From Paractinoplanes pyxinae (GTDB lineage: Bacteria; Actinomycetota; Actinomycetes; Mycobacteriales; Micromonosporaceae), in NCBI RefSeq assembly GCF_026626335.1, contig NZ_JAPNTZ010000001.1:620001-684000 (forward strand): DNA of 64,000 nt, given 5' to 3'. Positions 34,712 to 42,399 of this stretch are shown in pieces; position 1 is the stretch's first letter, and each line of letters starts with the position of its first letter. Under the pieces are notes generated by a model, which worked only from the letters and a program-made list of their open reading frames with translations, was not told the origin of the DNA and searched no databases. A program made the translations under genes and the position numbers.

Positions 34712-35950
34712 CTAACGGCGGGAAACCGCCCCGGCCGTCTCATCCTGGGACGGCCGGCGCTGCCAGACCAGCACCGGGATCAGCAGCAGCGACAGCAGGC
34801 CGCCGCCCAGCGACAGCGCGGCGAAGCTGGTGGCGTCGGTGATGAAGGCCGACGAGGCGCCGGCCCCCGCGCCGGAGAGGGCGATGAGCACGTCGACCGA
34901 GCCCTGGGTCTTCGCGCGCGTCTCGGGGGTTGTCGAGTCGACGATGTAGGCGGTGCCGCTGATCAGTCCGAAGTTCCAGCCCAGCCCGAGCAGGACCAGC
35001 GCCAGCGTCAGCCCGGTCATCGAGTCGCCGGGCGAGAAAGCTGCCACCACACCGGCCGCGAGCAGCGTGACGGCGGCAGCTACGGCCACTGGGAGGTTGC
35101 CGAGGCGGTCGACCAGCCGCCCGGTGAGCAGCGAGGGCAGGAACATGGCGGCGATGTGCAGGCTGATGACGAAGCCGACCTGCCCGAGCCCGTGGTGGTG
35201 GTGCCGCATGTGGACGGGCGTCATGGTCATGATGGCGACCATCGCCACCTGGGTCAGCACCATGACGGTGGCGCCGACGACGACTCCGCGCCGCAGACCG
35301 GCTGGGGGAGCGCTTTCGGCGGCGGACGTGGTAGCCGAGCGCTGGGCGACCAGGTACGGGTCCGGCCGCAGGAAGACGAACAGGATCAGCCCGGCCAGCC
35401 CGAAGGCGACCGCGGCCAGCACGAACGGACCGGTCAGGGCGGGCAGGCCGACCGAGACGGCGAACTCGCCCAGCAGGTCGACCGATAGCGGGCCGCCGAC
35501 CGCGCCGGCTGTAGTGGACACCAGCGCGACCGAGACCGCGGTGGCCCGCTGCCCGGGTGGGGCCAGATCCGTACCGGCGTATCGGGCCTGCAGGTTGGTG
35601 GCCGTGCCGGCGCCGTAGACGAAAAGCGACACGAACAGCAGCCCCGGCCGGTCGGCCACGGCGGCCGTCACGATACCGATCGCGCCCAGCGAGCCCGCGG
35701 CGAACCCGGCGGCCAGACCGCCGCGACGCCCGGCGCGCTGGGTGATGCGCCCGATGGTGAAGGCGGTCAGCGCGGATCCCAGGGTGAACAGGGCGGCCGG
35801 CAGCCCGGCCAGGTCGTCGCGGCCGAGCATGTCCTGGGCCAGCAGGGCCCCGACGGTGACCCCGGCGGCCAGGCCCGCGCCGCCGAAAACCTGCGAGACG
35901 ACGACCACGGCCAGCGAGCGCCGATAGAGCGCGTAGGTGTCGGTGGTCAT
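34712..35950 (-). CDS. MFS transporter
   Basis: 412 residues from the ATG at 35950; a longer open frame upstream runs into the promoter of the divergent gene and is not favoured. Twelve TM segments are visible. RITQRAGRRGGL is the loop 2-3 signature. A His cluster (HMRHHHHGLGQ) sits between TM7 and TM8, which is unusual for the family and might bind a metal. It resembles the proteobacterial/actinobacterial drug-efflux-like carriers. Paired with the alcohol dehydrogenase, it may move a small alcohol or aldehyde-related metabolite. Confidence 0.83.
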   Translation of the reverse strand: MTTDTYALYRRSLAVVVVSQVFGGAGLAAGVTVGALLAQDMLGRDDLAGLPAALFTLGSALTAFTIGRITQRAGRRGGLAAGFAAGSLGAIGIVTAAVADRPGLLFVSLFVYGAGTATNLQARYAGTDLAPPGQRATAVSVALVSTTAGAVGGPLSVDLLGEFAVSVGLPALTGPFVLAAVAFGLAGLILFVFLRPDPYLVAQRSATTSAAESAPPAGLRRGVVVGATVMVLTQVAMVAIMTMTPVHMRHHHHGLGQVGFVISLHIAAMFLPSLLTGRLVDRLGNLPVAVAAAVTLLAAGVVAAFSPGDSMTGLTLALVLLGLGWNFGLISGTAYIVDSTTPETRAKTQGSVDVLIALSGAGAGASSAFITDATSFAALSLGGGLLSLLLIPVLVWQRRPSQDETAGAVSRR

Positions 35951-35974
35951 GTGTAAGGTGACCTCGTTCAGATC

Positions 35975-35998
35975 GACGGACGTGACTTTCCGTCCGTC
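35975..35998. promoter_or_regulatory. 8-bp inverted repeat in the divergent promoter of the pseudoprotease-lectin gene
   Basis: GACGGACG and CGTCCGTC arms with an 8-base spacer lie 26 bases upstream of the lectin gene start and 25 bases upstream of the MFS start. A dimeric repressor site is plausible. Confidence 0.45.
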
Positions 35999-36023
35999 CG
36001 AAACACGGGGGAACTCCATCATC

Positions 36024-37628
36024 ATGTCTGGATTACTGCGCAAAGTCGCGGCGGCCGCCCTGATCGCGGCGTCGGTCGGGCTCGTCGGCCCGTCGCCGGC
36101 GGCCGAAGCCGTCCCGGCCTCCGAGGCGTACAAGGTCGTCTCGAAGGTTCAGTTCGGCACACCCGGCCTGGCCGGCAGCACGAGCTGTTCGGCCGTCCTG
36201 GTCGCGCCGCGCTGGGTCGTGACGGCCAAGGCCTGCTTCGGCTCGACGGTCGCGGCCGGCGCGCCCGCTCAGAAGACGACGGCCCTGATCGGCTGGTCCA
36301 ACCTGTCGCAGGTCGGGGGCGGCCAGAACGTGTCAGTCGTCCGCCTCGTGCCGCACCCGAACCGCGACGTCGTGCTGGCCCGCCTGGCGGTCGCCGTCGC
36401 CGATGTGGCGCCGGTGGCCCTGGCCACGACGGCGCCGGCCGATGGCGACGTTCTCACGGTCGCGGGCTTCGGTCGTACGGAATCGGCCTGGGTCCCCGAC
36501 GCGCCGCACCTGAGCACCTTCACCGTGGGCAGCGCTGCTACTTCCACTCCGTCGATCGCCGCCACCGATTCGGCCCAGGTGGGCCCGTGCAAGGGCGACG
36601 CCGGCGGTCCCGCCCTGCGCGAGTCCGGCGCCACCGTGCAGCTCGTGGCCATCACCCGGACGGGCGGGCAGGGCGGCTGCCTGAGCGCCGAGCCGACCGA
36701 CACCCGCGGCGGCACCGTGACGCGGGTCGACGACCTCGGCTCCTGGTTCGGCCAATATCTGCCCGAGAAGCAGGTCAACACGATCCTGAACGACAACAGC
36801 GACCTGTGCCTGGCCATCAACGCCGGCTCGACCGAGAACGCGGCCCGCGCCATCCAGTGGAACTGCCAGGGCGGCACCGAGCAGGACTGGCGCCTGGCCC
36901 AGCGGCCCAGCGGCGCGTACGAGATCCGCAACGACCACAGTGGGCAGTGCCTGGCCATCGGCAGCGGCTCCACCGAGCAGGGCGCCGAGCTGCTGCAGTG
37001 GCCGTGCGGCGGCGACACCCACCTCGAGCAGACGTGGGCGCTGATCCCCGACGGCACCGGCTACAACGCGATCCAGAACGTCAACAGCAAGCAGTGCCTG
37101 GCCATGGGCAGCGCCTCCAAGACGGCCGGCCAGATCGTCATCCAGTGGGGCTGCCGCGGCACCGCCAACCGAGAGCAGCAGTGGAAGATCACGCCCCGCA
37201 CGGTCGGCACCCGCCTGATCAACCAGCACAGCAAGCTTTGCGCCAGCAACAACGGCGACCTCACCAACGGCGCCGGCCTCGTCCAGGCCACCTGCGGCGA
37301 CGCCAACCACCACGAGTTCCACCTGACCGCCAAGGCCGGCGGCTACGCCCAGATCCGCAACGACCGCAGCAACCTGTGCGCCGCCATCGGCAGCGGTTCC
37401 ACCACCGAGGGCCAGCGCTCCCTGCAATGGACGTGCGGTGACAACACCCACGGCGAACAACAGTGGACGATCGACACCACACCCACCGGCATCACCGCGC
37501 TACGCAACAAGACGACAGGCAAGTGCCTCGACATCGCCGACGGCTCCAAGACCGCCGGCGTCACGCTGACCCAGCAGACCTGCTCGGCCACCGACCTCGG
37601 CCAGCAGTGGCAGCTCGCCGACAACTGA
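36024..37628 (+). CDS. Secreted catalytically dead trypsin-fold protein with ricin-type lectin repeats
   Basis: 534 residues with a signal peptide (1-28). Residues about 35-245 follow trypsin (S1): SCSAVLVAPRWVVTA, an Asp at 115 in RDVVLARL and the CKGDAGGPAL strand. However, the catalytic His of TAAHC is replaced (TAKAC, A70) and the nucleophile Ser of GDSGG is Ala (GDAGG, A193), so no serine protease activity is expected. Residues 251-534 hold two ricin-B-like beta-trefoils with repeated C-L-A-I and QQW motifs, which bind sugars. It is likely a secreted binding protein or protease decoy. The start at 36024 has GGGGGAAC upstream. Confidence 0.88.
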   Translation: MSGLLRKVAAAALIAASVGLVGPSPAAEAVPASEAYKVVSKVQFGTPGLAGSTSCSAVLVAPRWVVTAKACFGSTVAAGAPAQKTTALIGWSNLSQVGGGQNVSVVRLVPHPNRDVVLARLAVAVADVAPVALATTAPADGDVLTVAGFGRTESAWVPDAPHLSTFTVGSAATSTPSIAATDSAQVGPCKGDAGGPALRESGATVQLVAITRTGGQGGCLSAEPTDTRGGTVTRVDDLGSWFGQYLPEKQVNTILNDNSDLCLAINAGSTENAARAIQWNCQGGTEQDWRLAQRPSGAYEIRNDHSGQCLAIGSGSTEQGAELLQWPCGGDTHLEQTWALIPDGTGYNAIQNVNSKQCLAMGSASKTAGQIVIQWGCRGTANREQQWKITPRTVGTRLINQHSKLCASNNGDLTNGAGLVQATCGDANHHEFHLTAKAGGYAQIRNDRSNLCAAIGSGSTTEGQRSLQWTCGDNTHGEQQWTIDTTPTGITALRNKTTGKCLDIADGSKTAGVTLTQQTCSATDLGQQWQLADN

Positions 37629-37639
37629 CCCACTGAACC

Positions 37640-37684
37640 GAGCGAGGCGCGACGGTCCAGGCCGTCGCGCCTCGCGCTCCTTTT
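37640..37684. terminator. Strong intergenic hairpin between convergent genes
   Basis: GAGCGAGGCGCGACGG pairs with CCGTCGCGCCT-CGCGCTC around a 6-base loop and is followed on the plus strand by CTTTTCC. It terminates the lectin gene and lies about 100 bases past the stop of dhaK on the other strand. Confidence 0.8.
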
Positions 37685-37783
37685 CCCGTACGCCATCCGC
37701 CCACCAGGATTCGTCGGGGCGCAAATTCCACCCGCATCCCGGATTCGCCTGACCACCCGCCATCGCGAGCCTGGGCGTGGCGG

Positions 37784-38779
37784 TCAGAAGATGCGGACGG
37801 CGGCTTCGGCCGGTGCGGTCAGCAGGCCCTCGATCTCGTCGTCCAGGCGGACCAGGGTGAGCGACGCCCCGGCCATGTCGAGCGACGTGCAGTACTCGTT
37901 CACGTAGCTGCGCCCCACCGTGATGCCGCGGTCGGCCAGGCGCTGGTGGGCCCGGCGGAACAGGATGTAGAGCTCGCTGATCGGGGTGCCGCCCAAGCCG
38001 TTGATCATCAGCGCCACCCGGTCGCCCGAGTTGTAGGGGAGGTCGGTGACCACGGCTTCGAGCAGGTCGTCGACGATGGCGTCGGCGTCCTTGAGCTTGC
38101 GGCGTTCGCGGCCCGGTTCGCCGTGGATGCCGACGCCGAACTCCATCTCGTCGGCGCCCAGCTCGAACAGCGGTGAGCCCTTGGCCGGCGGCGTGCAGGC
38201 CGTGAGCGCGACCCCCATCGTCCGGGTGACGTCGTTGACCTTCTTGCCGATCCGGATGACCTCGTCGAGGTCGGCGCCCTGCTCGGAGGCGGCGCCCACG
38301 GCCTTGATGACGAAGAAGTTGCCGGCCACGCCGCGGCGGCCGACCGTGTACGTCGAATCCTGCACGGCGACGTCGTCGTTGATGGTCAGGATCTCGGCCC
38401 GTACGCCGTCGGCCTCGGCCATCTCCTTGCCCATGTCGAACGCCATGCGGTCGCCCGTGTAGTTGTTGACCAGCAGCAGCACGCCCTTGGGCGAGTTGAG
38501 CAGCTTGGCCGTCTCGTAGACGTAGTCCATCGGCGGGGCGGCGAACACGTCGCCGGGGCAGGCCGCGTCGAGCATGCCCTTGCCGACCGCCATCACGTGG
38601 GCCGGCTCGTGCCCGGAGCCGGATCCCTGCACGATGGACACCTTGTTCTCGTTGGGCGCGTCGGCCCGCATGATGAGGTTGTAGGCGGGGACATAGCGCA
38701 GGGTGCCGGGGTTGGCCAGCGCGACACCTTCGAGCATCTCGGCCACGTAGTTCTTGGGGTCGTTGACGAACTTCTTCAC
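37784..38779 (-). CDS. dhaK: Dihydroxyacetone kinase-type subunit DhaK
   Basis: 331 residues, full length for DhaK. It binds the ketose substrate covalently through His: GSGSGHEPAH (H57) and GVGIHGEPG (H219) are both present. In E. coli DhaK works with DhaL and the PTS protein DhaM; in ATP-type kinases a fused DhaL domain supplies ATP. Here DhaK and DhaL are separate and no DhaM is encoded nearby. The start overlaps the dhaL stop by ATGA. Substrates of this family include dihydroxyacetone and four-carbon ketoses such as erythrulose, so the substrate is open. Confidence 0.92.
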   Translation of the reverse strand: MKKFVNDPKNYVAEMLEGVALANPGTLRYVPAYNLIMRADAPNENKVSIVQGSGSGHEPAHVMAVGKGMLDAACPGDVFAAPPMDYVYETAKLLNSPKGVLLLVNNYTGDRMAFDMGKEMAEADGVRAEILTINDDVAVQDSTYTVGRRGVAGNFFVIKAVGAASEQGADLDEVIRIGKKVNDVTRTMGVALTACTPPAKGSPLFELGADEMEFGVGIHGEPGRERRKLKDADAIVDDLLEAVVTDLPYNSGDRVALMINGLGGTPISELYILFRRAHQRLADRGITVGRSYVNEYCTSLDMAGASLTLVRLDDEIEGLLTAPAEAAVRIF

Positions 38780-39393
38780 GATGCCGCTCCTTGCTTCTGC
38801 CAGGTCTCGCTGATCCGTTCGGCGATCACCGCCACCGCCATGGCGCCGGCGTCGACCGAGCCGCGACTGCGCTCGCCCGTGTACGCCGCCCGGCCGCGCT
38901 TGGCGACCATGGTCACTGTGGCGTCGGCGGCCTCCCGGGCGGCGGTGGCGGCCGCTGCCAGGCCCGCGCCGGACGCCAGCGCGTCGGTGAACGGCACGAG
39001 CGCGTCGAGCAGCGTCTTGTCGCCCACGTCGGACTGGCCGCGCGCCTTGATGCCCTCGATGGCCGCCCGCAACATGGCCACCACTTGCTCGCCGTCCAGT
39101 TCGGCGGCGTCCCCGGCGGTGGCGCCGGCCCGCAGGAACGCCGTGCCCCAGATCGGCCCGGAGGTGCCCCCGATGCGCGACGTGATGACCAGGCCGCTCT
39201 TCTTGAGGAAAGTTCCCGGGTCCGTACGATCGAGGGCGTCCCAGCCTTCGAGCAGTTTCTCGAAGCCGCGGGCCAGCGAGTAGCCGAAGTCGCCGTCGCC
39301 GACCACCGCGTCCAGGTCGCCGAAGTACTTCTCGTTCTCGATGGCCGTCTCGGCGATGGTCCGGACCACCAACTCGGTCTGCCGCATGCTCAT
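38776..39393 (-). CDS. dhaL: Dihydroxyacetone kinase-type subunit DhaL
   Basis: 205 residues from the ATG at 39393 with GGGAGGGC upstream; an in-frame ATG two codons later is possible. The nucleotide-Mg site is LDAVVGDGDFGYSLARGF, and SRIGGTSGPIWG and SDVGDKTLLDAL are the DhaL signatures. It holds ADP or ATP and passes phosphate to the ketose bound on DhaK. It overlaps the HAD gene by ATGA and dhaK by ATGA, giving fixed subunit stoichiometry. Confidence 0.92.
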   Translation of the reverse strand: MSMRQTELVVRTIAETAIENEKYFGDLDAVVGDGDFGYSLARGFEKLLEGWDALDRTDPGTFLKKSGLVITSRIGGTSGPIWGTAFLRAGATAGDAAELDGEQVVAMLRAAIEGIKARGQSDVGDKTLLDALVPFTDALASGAGLAAAATAAREAADATVTMVAKRGRAAYTGERSRGSVDAGAMAVAVIAERISETWQKQGAAS

Positions 39394-40154
39394 GCCGGCC
39401 CTCCCAGACAGGCGCGCAGGTCGTCCAGGGTCAGGTAGGCCCCGGGCCGGGCGCGGCCGCGGTTGGCCAGCACCTCGATCGGCGGGCGGTCCTCGTCGCC
39501 CAGTTCCGAGACGACCAGCACCGCCTCGGTGAAGTCCTCGTCGCGGGTGTAGCCGTTGACCGTGACCAGGCAGTTCAGCCCGGCCCGGGTGGCCGACAGC
39601 AGCCCGTTGCGGGAGTCCTCGACGACCAGCGTCTGCGCCGGGTCGAGCGACAGCTGCTCGACGGTCAGCCGGTAGATGGCCGGGTCGGGCTTCTTGGCCG
39701 GCACCACGTCGCCGGCGAACACCGGGATCTCGGCCGCCGCCGACCCGACCGCGTTCTCGAGCACCGCCCGCACCGATTCCTCGGCCGACGTCGACGCCAC
39801 CGCTACCGTCCATCCGGCTTCGATGGCGCTCAGGATGACCCGCTTGATCCCCGGCCGGGGCGGGATCTTGCCTTCGGCGACCAATTGCTTGAAGGCTGCC
39901 GTCTTGGCCTTGTGCCAGGTCAAGAGCTTTTCCGTACGGTCCCCGGGCCCGGCCGCGGCCGCGAACCCGGGGTCGTCGAACAGGCTGGCCATGCGTTCCT
40001 TGCCGCCGCCGATCTTCAGCTTCCGGCCGTACTCCTCCTCCGTCCACTGAACGGGCAACCCGAACTGAGCGAAGGTGGCGTTGAACGCCGGTAAGTGTCC
40101 GTATCGCTCAGTGTCGGCCAGAACTCCGTCACAATCGAAAATGAGCGCGGTCAC
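39390..40154 (-). CDS. HAD-superfamily hydrolase (beta-phosphoglucomutase-like)
   Basis: 254 residues from a GTG at 40154 that overlaps the aldolase stop (GTGA). Motif I is IFDCDGVLADTE with nucleophile and acid Asp; motif II is ASTS; motif III is the Lys of KKPDP, and motif IV is VVEDSRNG. The helical cap is of the C1 type, as in small phosphosugar phosphatases and phosphomutases (CbbY/GPH group). In this operon it probably removes or moves phosphate on a small sugar made or used by the aldolase and kinase. Confidence 0.88.
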   Translation of the reverse strand: MTALIFDCDGVLADTERYGHLPAFNATFAQFGLPVQWTEEEYGRKLKIGGGKERMASLFDDPGFAAAAGPGDRTEKLLTWHKAKTAAFKQLVAEGKIPPRPGIKRVILSAIEAGWTVAVASTSAEESVRAVLENAVGSAAAEIPVFAGDVVPAKKPDPAIYRLTVEQLSLDPAQTLVVEDSRNGLLSATRAGLNCLVTVNGYTRDEDFTEAVLVVSELGDEDRPPIEVLANRGRARPGAYLTLDDLRACLGGPA

Positions 40155-41011
40155 CAGGCCCGCCCCGATCCGCCGAACAGCCGGATGTGCCGCCGGGCCA
40201 TCTCGAGCACCGCGGCCCGCTGATGCTTGAACAGCGAGGGCGGATCCCACTTGTCGCGCTCGGCCGTCGTACGCAGGAACTCCAGCCCCGACTTCATGAA
40301 CGTCTCTTTGAGCGCCGTCGAGATGTTCACCTTCGCGCAGCCGCGCGCGATCAGGTCGGTGAACTGGTCGTCGGACAGTCCGGTGCCGCCGTGCAGCGCC
40401 ATCGGCTTGCCGGTGGCCGCCACCAGATCGGTTATCCGCTGGGCATCGAGGACTGGCGCTTGCTTGTACTGGCCGTGGGCGTTGCCGATGGCCGGGGCGA
40501 AACAGTCCACCCCGGTCCGCTCGATGAAGTCGACGGCAACCTCGAGGCTCTGCACCCGGGGCGCGTCGTCCGAGCCGACGTCGTCCTCGACGCCCTGGAT
40601 GCCCTCGATCTCACCCTCGACGTGCGCTCCCGTCTTGCGCGCCTCGGCCACCACCTCGGTGGTCTGGCGCAAGTTGTCGGCAACGTCAAGTTCGTGCGCG
40701 TCGAACAGCACGGAGTTCCAGCCGCCGTCGAGGCAGTCCGAGATCACCGCACGGTCGGGGCAGTGGTCGAGGTGCAGGGTGACCGGCACGTCGGCCTCCC
40801 GCACCAGCGTCTCGACGATGTCGTGCAGCTGCCGCCGGCCGTACTGCTTGACGGTCTTGACCGACGTCTGCAGGATCACCGGCGCCCGTTCCTCGGCGGC
40901 GGCCGCGACGACGGCCTCGATGGTGAGGTCGTTGATGATGTTGATGGCGGCCACCCCGTACCGCTCGGCGAGCGCACGGTCGAGGATGTCCTTCAGGGCG
41001 ACGATGGGCAC
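40151..41011 (-). CDS. Class II (zinc) ketose-bisphosphate aldolase
   Basis: 286 residues. Zinc and active-site motifs are LHLDHCPD (His/Asp), GNAHGQYK and HGGTGLSDD, with FDAHEL in place of the usual FDGS-type strand. It cleaves or forms a C-C bond between dihydroxyacetone phosphate (or a related ketose) and an aldehyde. It resembles GatY/KbaY/FbaA-type enzymes; the sequence is diverged from housekeeping FbaA, so a sugar other than fructose-1,6-bisphosphate is likely. The LuxR gene ends 27 bases upstream on the same strand. Confidence 0.87.
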   Translation of the reverse strand: MPIVALKDILDRALAERYGVAAINIINDLTIEAVVAAAAEERAPVILQTSVKTVKQYGRRQLHDIVETLVREADVPVTLHLDHCPDRAVISDCLDGGWNSVLFDAHELDVADNLRQTTEVVAEARKTGAHVEGEIEGIQGVEDDVGSDDAPRVQSLEVAVDFIERTGVDCFAPAIGNAHGQYKQAPVLDAQRITDLVAATGKPMALHGGTGLSDDQFTDLIARGCAKVNISTALKETFMKSGLEFLRTTAERDKWDPPSLFKHQRAAVLEMARRHIRLFGGSGRAW

Positions 41012-41038
41012 GAGCCCCAGTCAAGCCGGTGCCGCCGA

Positions 41039-42145
41039 TCACCGATATGGGGGAATCCACCCGTTGTCCAGCGCCGTCACCACGGCCGCCGTCCGCCGCG
41101 TGGTGCCCGTCTTGCGCAGCACGGCCGCCACGTGCTTCTCCACCGTCTTGGGCGAGACAACCAGCCGCGCCGCGATCTCCCGGTCGGTCAGCCCCTCGCG
41201 CAGCAGCCCCAGCACCTCGGCCTCGCGCGGCGAGAAGGGCGGAGCTTCCCGCGCGTACGGAAATTCGGCGCGCACCAGAACGCCCCACCCCGGCACCTCC
41301 TCCACCGTCACCCCGTCCCGCCGCAACACCTCGTCACCCCGCAGCCCGCCGTCCCCTTCCACCGCGCCGCCGTCCCGCCTCCGCCCGCTGGCTCGTTCCG
41401 CCGTGATGCTGTCGCGGCTTCGCCCGTCTTGTTCTGTCGTGCTGTCGCCCCGCAGCCCGCCGTCTTGCTGCACCAGCAGCCGCAGGCCGTCCTGGCCGTA
41501 GACCAGCGCCACCCGCTGATGCGACCCTTCGCCCGCCGCGCGGGCCGCCGCCGCGACGAGATCGGTGGCGATCCGGGCGACAGCGGGGGTGACCGGCCGG
41601 ACCACGCCCGCCTCGGTCACTGTGGCCGGAACCCGGCGCGCGATCAGCGCCGCCAGCGACGGATCGTGCCGCCCTGACATGACAATCGCGGCCGCCGCCG
41701 TCTGGGCCAGCGCCTCCAGATCGTCCACCGCGCCCCCGCTGAAGTCGCTGGCGGCCGGCGCGAACACGACATCCACCGCGATCACGTCGCCCCGCCACCA
41801 GATCGGGACGGCCAGCGCCGCACCCCGGCTGGCCGGGTCGGTGCCGGCCAGATGCCCCGCCCGCAGCCGCCCGTAGTCCGGAATGACCACCGGCCGCCGC
41901 CGCCCGAACGCCGCCCCTGTGGCCCCCTCGTCGAGCGGGAACCGCTGCCCGAGGCGGCACTTGGCCCCGACCTCGGCCGCCTTCACATACTGCCCGCGAG
42001 CCGCGTCCACCAGCGAGATGCTGCCCGCAGCCGAGCCGGTCAGCCGCCCACTGTGCCGTAACAACCGCCGCAACACAGGCGCCAGCCGCAGCTCGCCGTA
42101 CACATCGGCGACCGCCGCATCCAGCCGGAACCCCTCCCCGGGCAT
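41039..42145 (-). CDS. GAF-LuxR transcriptional regulator with a repeat-like insertion
   Basis: 368 residues from the ATG at 42145. A GAF-like sensor domain (about 15-150; AAGSISLVDA, VGAKCRLGQRFPLDEGATG) and a second region precede a C-terminal LuxR helix-turn-helix (about 300-362; FSPREAEVLGLLREGLTDREIAARLVVSPKTVEKHVAAVL). Between them lies a low-complexity Gly/Arg/Asp stretch (about 222-275) built from repeats. It heads the aldolase-HAD-dhaL-dhaK operon and likely controls it in response to a small ligand or redox state (inference). Confidence 0.87.
   Translation of the reverse strand: MPGEGFRLDAAVADVYGELRLAPVLRRLLRHSGRLTGSAAGSISLVDAARGQYVKAAEVGAKCRLGQRFPLDEGATGAAFGRRRPVVIPDYGRLRAGHLAGTDPASRGAALAVPIWWRGDVIAVDVVFAPAASDFSGGAVDDLEALAQTAAAAIVMSGRHDPSLAALIARRVPATVTEAGVVRPVTPAVARIATDLVAAAARAAGEGSHQRVALVYGQDGLRLLVQQDGGLRGDSTTEQDGRSRDSITAERASGRRRDGGAVEGDGGLRGDEVLRRDGVTVEEVPGWGVLVRAEFPYAREAPPFSPREAEVLGLLREGLTDREIAARLVVSPKTVEKHVAAVLRKTGTTRRTAAVVTALDNGWIPPYR
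41330..41475 (-). repeat. In-frame degenerate repeat in the LuxR regulator
   Basis: The block GCAGCCCGCCGTC occurs at 41341 and 41452, exactly 111 bases (37 codons) apart, each coding for DGGLRGD. Between them are looser copies of a QDGRSRDS / RRRDGG type. The insert lies in the linker between sensor and DNA-binding domains. Confidence 0.7.
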
Positions 42146-42298
42146 ACCTCGGAATCTAGGTTCGCCCTCGGCCCGAATCAACAGGTGTGAGGTGCAGCGC
42201 TCGGAGCAGATGCCGTAACGATCGCCGAGCGTTCTCGCCAACCTCGTCGGGCTTCCACATCGGTGAGAAGAAGGTCGCCAGCCCGCTCGGCAACGCGG

Positions 42299-42325
42299 AA
42301 AGGCCGGTCACCGGGCCTCTTTCGC
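42299..42325 (-). terminator. Probable terminator downstream of the GH30-like gene
   Basis: On the minus strand AGGCCCGGT and ACCGGCCT pair with one bulged base and are followed by TTTCC, about 75 bases past the stop at 42400. The rest of the 254-base gap to the LuxR gene shows nothing recognisable. Confidence 0.4.
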
Positions 42326-42399
42326 CGACGGTCAGACGCGGCCCGATCGTGCCTGTCCGGCCCGGAGCTACGGATCCAGGCGGTCGACGCGTGACGACT

